From: Planctomycetota bacterium
Lineage (GTDB): Bacteria > Planctomycetota > PUPC01 > DSUN01
Direction of reading: 5' to 3'
NCBI GenBank assembly: GCA_016872875.1
Contig: VGYW01000020.1
Coordinates: 1-37,650 of the forward strand
DNA: 37,650 nt
Shown here: one piece after another, positions 33,565-37,650 of the stretch
How the letters are laid out: each line of letters opens with the position of its first letter
How positions within the stretch are numbered: the first letter of the stretch is position 1
Program-made: the position numbers and the translations under genes
Notes under the pieces: generated by a model
Told to the model about the DNA's origin: nothing
What the model saw: the letters and a program-made list of their open reading frames with translations, nothing else
Databases searched by the model: none

Positions 33565-33674
33565 CTCGTCCCCACGCTCCGCGTGGGGACGCACGTCCGC
33601 GACGCTCTGCGTCGTGAGCCGGGGGACGCGGAGCGTCCGGGGCGCCGTTCCCACGCAGAGCGTGGGAACGAGAG
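33565..33674. repeat. CTCGTCCCCACGCTCCGCG-type repeat (copy 2)
   Basis: Same architecture as 31096-31205: outer arms (GTCCCCACGC / GCGTGGGAACGAG) and the inner GTCCGCGACGCTCTGCGTCG / GACGCGGAGCGTCC pair. Directly followed by another repeat family at 33675. Confidence 0.85.
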
Positions 33675-33745
33675 ATGATTGGATGGGTGGATGGATGGAT
33701 GGGTGTCAGACAATCATCCATTCATCCATTCATCCATTCATCCCC
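33675..33745. repeat. GGATGAAT-type hairpin repeat (copy 2)
   Basis: GATTGGATGGGTGGATGGAT and ATCATCCATTCATCCATTC flank the core GTGTCAGAC shared with 28182-28252. It lies in the leader of the PEGA-TPR gene and opens its frame 37 codons too far upstream (spurious MDGWMDGW start). Confidence 0.8.
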
Positions 33746-33789
33746 TGCTGAAACGCGGCCAAAGCCAGGTCAACGGGGACTTGTCATCT

Positions 33790-35265
33790 ATGGGCGCCCA
33801 GGAACACGACACGGTTGAGGACAGGACATCGCCGCGTCCGCGGGGCCGGCCGGTGCTGCGTGCGGCGGTGGCCGTGCTGGTGCTCGCGGCCATCGCGGCA
33901 GGGGCCACGCTGGCGCTCTCCCCGCGCCTGCGCAGCCGGCTCCTCCGCCCCGCCCCCAAGCCCCTCCCGCTCCGCGTCGCCTCGACGCCGGAGGGGGCGG
34001 ACGTCTTCATTGACGACGAGCTCGCGGGCACGACGCCCCTGAACGCCCAGGTGGCCCAAGGAGAGCACAGGGTGCGCATCGTGCGCCGCGGCTACAAGCC
34101 GTGGCACGAGCTGGTGGACCCCGCGGCAAGCCCCCAGGTGTCCCCCACGCTCGCCCGCATCGAGCTCGCCACACTCGTCGTGGAGTCCGACCCCGACCGC
34201 GCCGACGTGTTCCTCGACGAGGAGCGCCGCGGCGCCACACCAGTCGAGCTCAAGGACGTCGAGGCCGGCCCCCACACCCTCCGCATCGTCAAGGAGCCGC
34301 TCTACCAGGCCGTCGTCCAGAAGCTCGAGCTCAAGGAGGGCGAGAGCCGCCGCGTGGCGGTCCGACTCGAGTCCGACCTCGAGGCCTTCTTCGAGAGCGA
34401 GATCAAGAAGACCCCGGCGAAGCTCAGCAACTACACTGAGCTCCTCCACGTCCACATCGGCAACGCCGAGGTGGAGAAGGCGGCGGCCACCGTGGCGCGG
34501 GCCATGGGCGCGCTCGGCAGCGCGGAGACCCCGCCGGCCGACCTCGGCCAGTTCTTCGAGGAGCTGCGCAAGCTCTTCCGCGGCCAGGCCGGCCCGCTCG
34601 ACCCCCAGAGCCGCCAGAAGGCCGTGGCCGCACTCGCCGCACTCCTCGAGAAGCTCGTCCTCGCCTCGCCATCCGAATACCCACGCTACGGCCCCATCGT
34701 CACCCTCCTCTCCCAGGCCGGCGAGTTCGAGGAGGTCTACAGAATCTGCGAGAAAACCGTTCAGTCCCCCACAGGGCGCGGCGCCGTCCACTACTACGTC
34801 GCAACCGTCTGCCTCGGCCAGGGCGACACCAAGAACGCGATCCGCCTCCTCGAGCGCGCCGTGGAGCTTCAGCCGGCGCTCTACACCGCCCGCCTCTCGC
34901 TCGGCTCGGCCTACCAGCGCGCCGAGCGGCTCGACGAGGCGCTCCGCCAGTACACCGAGGCCGAGAAGCACATCCCCGCCTCCTCCCCCTACTACCAGGG
35001 CCTCCTCCAGGCCGAGCTCGCGCGGCTGCTCGTGGCCAGGAAGGACATCGAGGGCGCCATCGCCCGCTACAAGAGGGCCATCGCCGCCGGGGCGCCCGAG
35101 GCCTCCGCCTGCCAGTGGAGGCTCCAGTTCGCCGAGCTCCTCCTCGAACAGGGCCGCAACAAGGAGGCCACCGAGCAATACCAGCAGATCGTCAAGCTCG
35201 CCGACCCCGACTCCACGGTCTACCGCACCGCCCGCATCGCCCTCCGCCGCCTGGGCGAGAAGTAG
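33790..35265 (+). CDS. Membrane-anchored PEGA-TPR protein
   Basis: 491 residues. A single helix at about 22-44 (VLRAAVAVLVLAAIAAG) anchors it. Two PEGA domains follow at about 60-105 (VASTPEGADVFIDDELAGTT) and 120-180 (VVESDPDRADVFLDEERRGA). TPR-like helices run from about 310 to 480 (AVHYYVATVCLGQGDTKNAI, LYTARLSLGSAYQRAERLDE). PEGA domains are common in surface or envelope proteins of PVC bacteria; TPRs mediate protein contact. ATG 33790 is taken although the ribosome site (GGGGA) is 11 bases away, because the upstream codons are repeat DNA. The gene product could organise envelope complexes, which is inference. Confidence 0.85.
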   Translation: MGAQEHDTVEDRTSPRPRGRPVLRAAVAVLVLAAIAAGATLALSPRLRSRLLRPAPKPLPLRVASTPEGADVFIDDELAGTTPLNAQVAQGEHRVRIVRRGYKPWHELVDPAASPQVSPTLARIELATLVVESDPDRADVFLDEERRGATPVELKDVEAGPHTLRIVKEPLYQAVVQKLELKEGESRRVAVRLESDLEAFFESEIKKTPAKLSNYTELLHVHIGNAEVEKAAATVARAMGALGSAETPPADLGQFFEELRKLFRGQAGPLDPQSRQKAVAALAALLEKLVLASPSEYPRYGPIVTLLSQAGEFEEVYRICEKTVQSPTGRGAVHYYVATVCLGQGDTKNAIRLLERAVELQPALYTARLSLGSAYQRAERLDEALRQYTEAEKHIPASSPYYQGLLQAELARLLVARKDIEGAIARYKRAIAAGAPEASACQWRLQFAELLLEQGRNKEATEQYQQIVKLADPDSTVYRTARIALRRLGEK

Positions 35266-35306
35266 CGCGCGCACCGCGCGCGACCTCTCGCCCTCCGCAC
35301 AAGGCC

Positions 35307-35635
35307 GGAAGAGGGACGAGGGAATGGGGACAAGGGAATAAGACCGAGGCCGGATCGGGCTAGTCTTGATGCGGCCCGTGGCCGCAACCAAGGGGCCGGA
35401 ATGGTGAATGATGAATGTTGAATGTTGAATATATTGAACGCCCGATTGAGAAGAGCAGAGAAGGCTCTTGGCCAGGTTCCTCATTCGACATTCAACATTC
35501 GGCGTTCAGCATTCGATATTCCCTCTGCCACACGCGCGCAAATCACGACCGAAGGCTCTATCCTCCTGTCCGCATCCTGTCGCCCGATTCTCTCTTGTTC
35601 TTATTCCCTTGTCCCCATTCCCTTGTCCCTCTTCC
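35307..35635. repeat. Nested inverted repeats after the PEGA-TPR gene
   Basis: The outer 37-bp arms, 35307-35343 and 35599-35635 (GGAAGAGGGACGAGGGAATG against its complement), match at 36 of 37 positions. Inside them GAATGATGAATGTTGAATG (35406) faces ATTCGACATTCAACATTC (35483), giving a second hairpin. The spacer is comparatively AT-rich. Confidence 0.82.
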
Positions 35636-35673
35636 TGCGCGCGAAACACGGGAAGACCAATGTCCAGAATGAC

Positions 35674-36474
35674 CCAGGTGTGCTTTTCCGAACAAACGAA
35701 ACATGGCCGCCGCCCGCCCGCCCGCTCCGCCCGCCCGCCAGACCAAGACAGAATGTGGTGGAAGCCCATATCCGGCGACCGAAACCGATAGTAACGGCAC
35801 GATTTTTGTCTACCACCCATAGTGTTGACGTTTGGCAACATACCTTCGGCTGTAGTCTCGCTAGTCTCGCTAGTCTCGCCGCCTTTTGAGAGACCGGTCC
35901 CTAGCCATCCCCGCGTCCGAAGTTGGTTGGTTTGGGGGGGGCGGACGTCGGCGGGGGCTTCGGCTCAGGGCCGCCCTTTCAGGGCTGAGGCCCGACTGCC
36001 TCGTGGGGTGCCGCGGAGGGCCACAATGCCCGCCGCCGCCGCCCCCCCATACCCCCACCTGGGGTCGGGCGTGCAGCCCCTCCCCCCGTCCCGCGTCGAG
36101 GCGCCGCGTGCCGTGCCACGCCCGAGCTCTCGTCAGACATTCCGTCCCCGTTGTCGCCAACAGTGCCACGCCAGTCTGACGAGGGGGCCGCCCGCCGACT
36201 GGCCGACGCGGGACGCGGCGGGGGGGCGGGAGGGGGGGCGGGCGGCAGGCCACAGGGGGTATGGGGGGCTGCCGCTTTGGGCGGCCCCCCAAAGGGCGAG
36301 CTTGGGACGTGGAGCGAAGCAGGGTCAGCCCCTACTTGGCAGGGGGGACGATGGGTATGCCGTTGGGGAACTTCTTGCCGGCCTGCTCTACCTGGAGAAG
36401 GCGGGCGGGCGGGCGGGCGGCGGCCATGTTTTGTTTTGTTTACGGGAATCACAATTCTCGGAAAAGCACACCAG
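35674..36474. repeat. Inverted pair bounding a 0.7-kb segment
   Basis: The left arm 35674-35735 contains CCAGGTGTGCTTTTCCGA and AAACATGGCCGCCGCCCGCC. The right arm 36401-36474 is its reverse complement with a short insertion (AATTGTGATTCCCGT). The arms enclose the palindrome at 35969-36286. Confidence 0.75.
35969..36286. repeat. Large GC-rich co-axial quasi-palindrome
   Basis: Four nested arm pairs share nearly one centre (about 36127-36156): GGCCGCCC 35969/36279, CCCCCCATACCCCC 36043-36056 with GGGGGTATGGGGGG 36255-36268, CGTCCCGCGTCG 36087-36098 with CGACGCGGGACG 36204-36215, and CTCGTCAGAC 36129-36138 with GTCTGACGAG 36174-36183. As RNA it could fold into one long interrupted hairpin of about 320 bases. 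It could be a structured RNA or a fossil repeat unit. No promoter is evident. Confidence 0.75.
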
Positions 36475-36479
36475 GCGGG

Positions 36480-37442
36480 TCAGGGTGTGGTCTTGAGTCG
36501 CCAGCCGGGGAGGGCCTCGGGCTTGGTGCCAGGGGGCAGGGGCTCGACGAGCTTGCCATAGAGGTCGGGCCGCCGGGCCTTGAGGTAGCGGCGGCCGCTC
36601 GACAGGGCGAGCTTCTCGGGCGTGCAGAGGGCCACCACCACGTCGTCGCCCAGGGCGGTGGACTCCGCGATTATCTCGCCGAAGGGGTCTATGATCATCG
36701 CGTTCCCCGTCTTGATCGTGTCGTGGTCCACGCCCACGTTGTTGCTGAAGACGTAGTAGACGCCGTTCTCGTAGGCGCGGGTGGGGAGCCAGCGGAGGAG
36801 CCAGCCGCGGCCCTTCGGCCCGGTGAACTCCATTCGCAGTGGCACGGGGTCGCGCTCGCGGTTGTCCCAGAGCTTCTTGTCAATCTTCCCGCGGCCGGGC
36901 ATGGGGCTCTGGAGGCCGCAGGTGACGTGTGGCGCGAAGATCACCTCCGCGCCCAGCATCGCCGTGACGCGCGGGTTCTCCACCAGGTTGTTGTCGTAGC
37001 AGATCAGCACCCCGCACTTGATCCCGCAGAGGTCGAAGACCACGTAGCTCTCGCCCGGCGTCAGGAAGCGGCTGATGAAGGTGTGGAGCTTGCGGAACTT
37101 CGTCACGAAGCCCTCGGGTGCCGCCACGACGTAGGTGTTGTGGAGCCGGCCAGCGTCCTTCTCGACAAGCCCGGCCATGAGCGGGACGCCGAGGGATTTC
37201 GAGAGGGCGACGAGGCGCTGGGTGCTCTGGCCCGCCGGCACCTCCTCGGCGAGGGCTTCGAGCTCCTCGCGGCTGAGGGTCTGGAGAAAGGTGTAGCCGC
37301 AGATGCAGCACTCGTGGAAGCTCACGATTTCCGCGCCCTGCTCCACGGCGCGGCGCGCGAGGGCCTCGATGCGGCCGAAGTTGTAGTCCTTGTCCGCGTC
37401 GCGTGCCTCGAACTGTGCCGTTGCGATCCGTATGTCGCGCAT
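36480..37442 (-). CDS. Nitrilase-superfamily amidase (carbon-nitrogen hydrolase)
   Basis: This 320-residue protein has the complete Glu-Lys-Cys triad: E44 in SFHECCICGY, K118 in KFRKLHTF and C148 in GVLICYDNN. Members hydrolyse amides or N-carbamoyl compounds, for example in polyamine and pyrimidine breakdown; the substrate is not evident. ATG 37442 (MRDIRIATAQF) is preceded by GGGGGA, and the 40 codons of open frame before it cover a repeat (SGGTGFQPVT). About 25-30 residues of C-terminal extension (RRYLKARRPDLYGKLVEP) end with KTTP. It converges with the PEGA-TPR gene. Confidence 0.92.
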   Translation of the reverse strand: MRDIRIATAQFEARDADKDYNFGRIEALARRAVEQGAEIVSFHECCICGYTFLQTLSREELEALAEEVPAGQSTQRLVALSKSLGVPLMAGLVEKDAGRLHNTYVVAAPEGFVTKFRKLHTFISRFLTPGESYVVFDLCGIKCGVLICYDNNLVENPRVTAMLGAEVIFAPHVTCGLQSPMPGRGKIDKKLWDNRERDPVPLRMEFTGPKGRGWLLRWLPTRAYENGVYYVFSNNVGVDHDTIKTGNAMIIDPFGEIIAESTALGDDVVVALCTPEKLALSSGRRYLKARRPDLYGKLVEPLPPGTKPEALPGWRLKTTP

Positions 37443-37485
37443 GCGGTTTCCCCCGGGTCGTGTTGTCGGCGACTGGGCCTCGCGA

Positions 37486-37513
37486 GTCACAGGCTGGAAA
37501 CCTGTGCCGCCAC
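37486..37513. repeat. Half-copy of the TCACAGGC repeat
   Basis: TCACAGGCTGGAAACCTGTG followed by CCGCC is one arm of the module seen at 674-753 and 4983-5049, here upstream of the nitrilase-family gene on its 5' side. Confidence 0.7.
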
Positions 37514-37570
37514 TGGCCCAAACAGCAGCACACAGCTTGCCACATGGCTTCGCCTCCGTCAAGCGGGTAT

Positions 37571-37650
37571 GGCCCCCAGTCCTGGTGGTTCTCTTCGGCT
37601 CCGAAGCTCCGAATGGAGCGTACTATAGCGGCCCAGGGCGAAGCCCTGAT
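37571..37650. repeat. Second copy of the CCCAGGGCGAAGCCCTG repeat, cut by window edge
   Basis: GGCCCCCAGTCCTGGTGG, the CTCCGAATGGAGCG hairpin and CTATAGCGGCCCAGGGCGAA match the left arm at 3880-3954. The element continues beyond the window. Confidence 0.8.

Larger units (their letters stand above)
35266..36479. other. Gene-free 1.2-kb region of nested repeats
   Basis: No open frame here has sensible composition; those present read Pro/Arg/Gly-rich repeat DNA. The region consists of at least four overlapping inverted structures (listed separately), a TAGTCTCGC tandem (about 35852-35880) and two G/C homopolymer-rich tracts. It lies between the ends of two convergent genes, so it is not needed as a promoter region for either. 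Confidence 0.7.

Noticed and set aside
33679..33789. Earlier ATG for the PEGA-TPR gene giving 37 more residues
   Set aside because: The codons are the GGATGAAT-type repeat, also found between genes at 28182-28252.
33784..35484. Long open frame on the minus strand opposite the PEGA-TPR gene
   Set aside because: Leu/Glu/Gly/Val-rich shadow composition and no motifs, while the plus strand has PEGA and TPR repeats.
35674..36474. Integron-type attC sites or a cassette array
   Set aside because: No integrase gene, no conserved attC core sites and no cassette genes; the inverted arms are simple GC-rich repeats.
35822..36496. 224-codon open frame in the gene-free region
   Set aside because: It translates inverted-repeat DNA into Pro/Arg/Gly-rich sequence with no domain or ribosome site.

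Overview
The window is 37.65 kb of very GC-rich bacterial DNA with no rRNA, tRNA, phage or plasmid genes that I can see. The gene content (stand-alone receiver domains, big secreted CBM9/NHL proteins, a DUF5060 glycosidase, a rhamnogalacturonan-lyase-like enzyme, PEGA/TPR, DUF3352-like and HEAT-like secreted proteins) and the many short palindromic repeat families suggest a Planctomycetota-like member of the PVC group, probably from an environmental assembly. That placement is inference.

Layout. 1-2287 (minus): three single-domain response regulators, then a GltD-like flavoprotein that runs off the left edge. They are divergent from a DegT-family aminotransferase (2485-3828) across a bidirectional promoter. 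3829-9534 (plus): a repeat block, two amidohydrolase paralogues (the first lacking key metal ligands), a secreted HEAT-like protein and a tandem pair of ATC-hydrolase-like proteins. 9625-15705 (minus): a tightly packed nine-gene run encoding a conserved hypothetical protein, a stand-alone ArcS-core (DUF5591)-like protein, a PD-(D/E)XK nuclease-like gene with a frameshift, an unknown protein, DUF72, a terpenoid-cyclase-like toroid protein, DUF6504-like, a small lipoprotein and a two-helix membrane protein. 15749-16418: a RAYT transposase between inverted REPs. 16460-30956 (minus): a Cys-rich DUF1963-like protein, a 1370-aa CBM9-CBM9-FlgD-NHL exoprotein, an AbrB/PIN toxin-antitoxin pair, a PL26-like exoprotein, a TgpA-type transglutaminase and a membrane-anchored DUF5060/GH5-like enzyme. 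31351-35265 (plus): a DUF3352-like protein ending in a pseudopilin-like domain, and a PEGA-TPR protein. 35266-36479 has no credible gene and is packed with nested inverted repeats. 36480-37442 (minus): a nitrilase-family amidase.

How it fits together. The 16-31 kb part looks like cell-surface or secreted polysaccharide handling. The 9.6-15.7 kb operon is the best candidate for an undescribed system, because it couples a nucleobase/tRNA-modification-type domain to a nuclease-like domain and several uncharacterised proteins. The clearest genome-scale signal is repeat invasion. Several unrelated repeat families occur between genes, one composite element sits next to a stop codon with an apparent target duplication, and at least four copies are read in frame inside proteins. 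One further tandem repeat encodes the hydrophobic core of a signal peptide.
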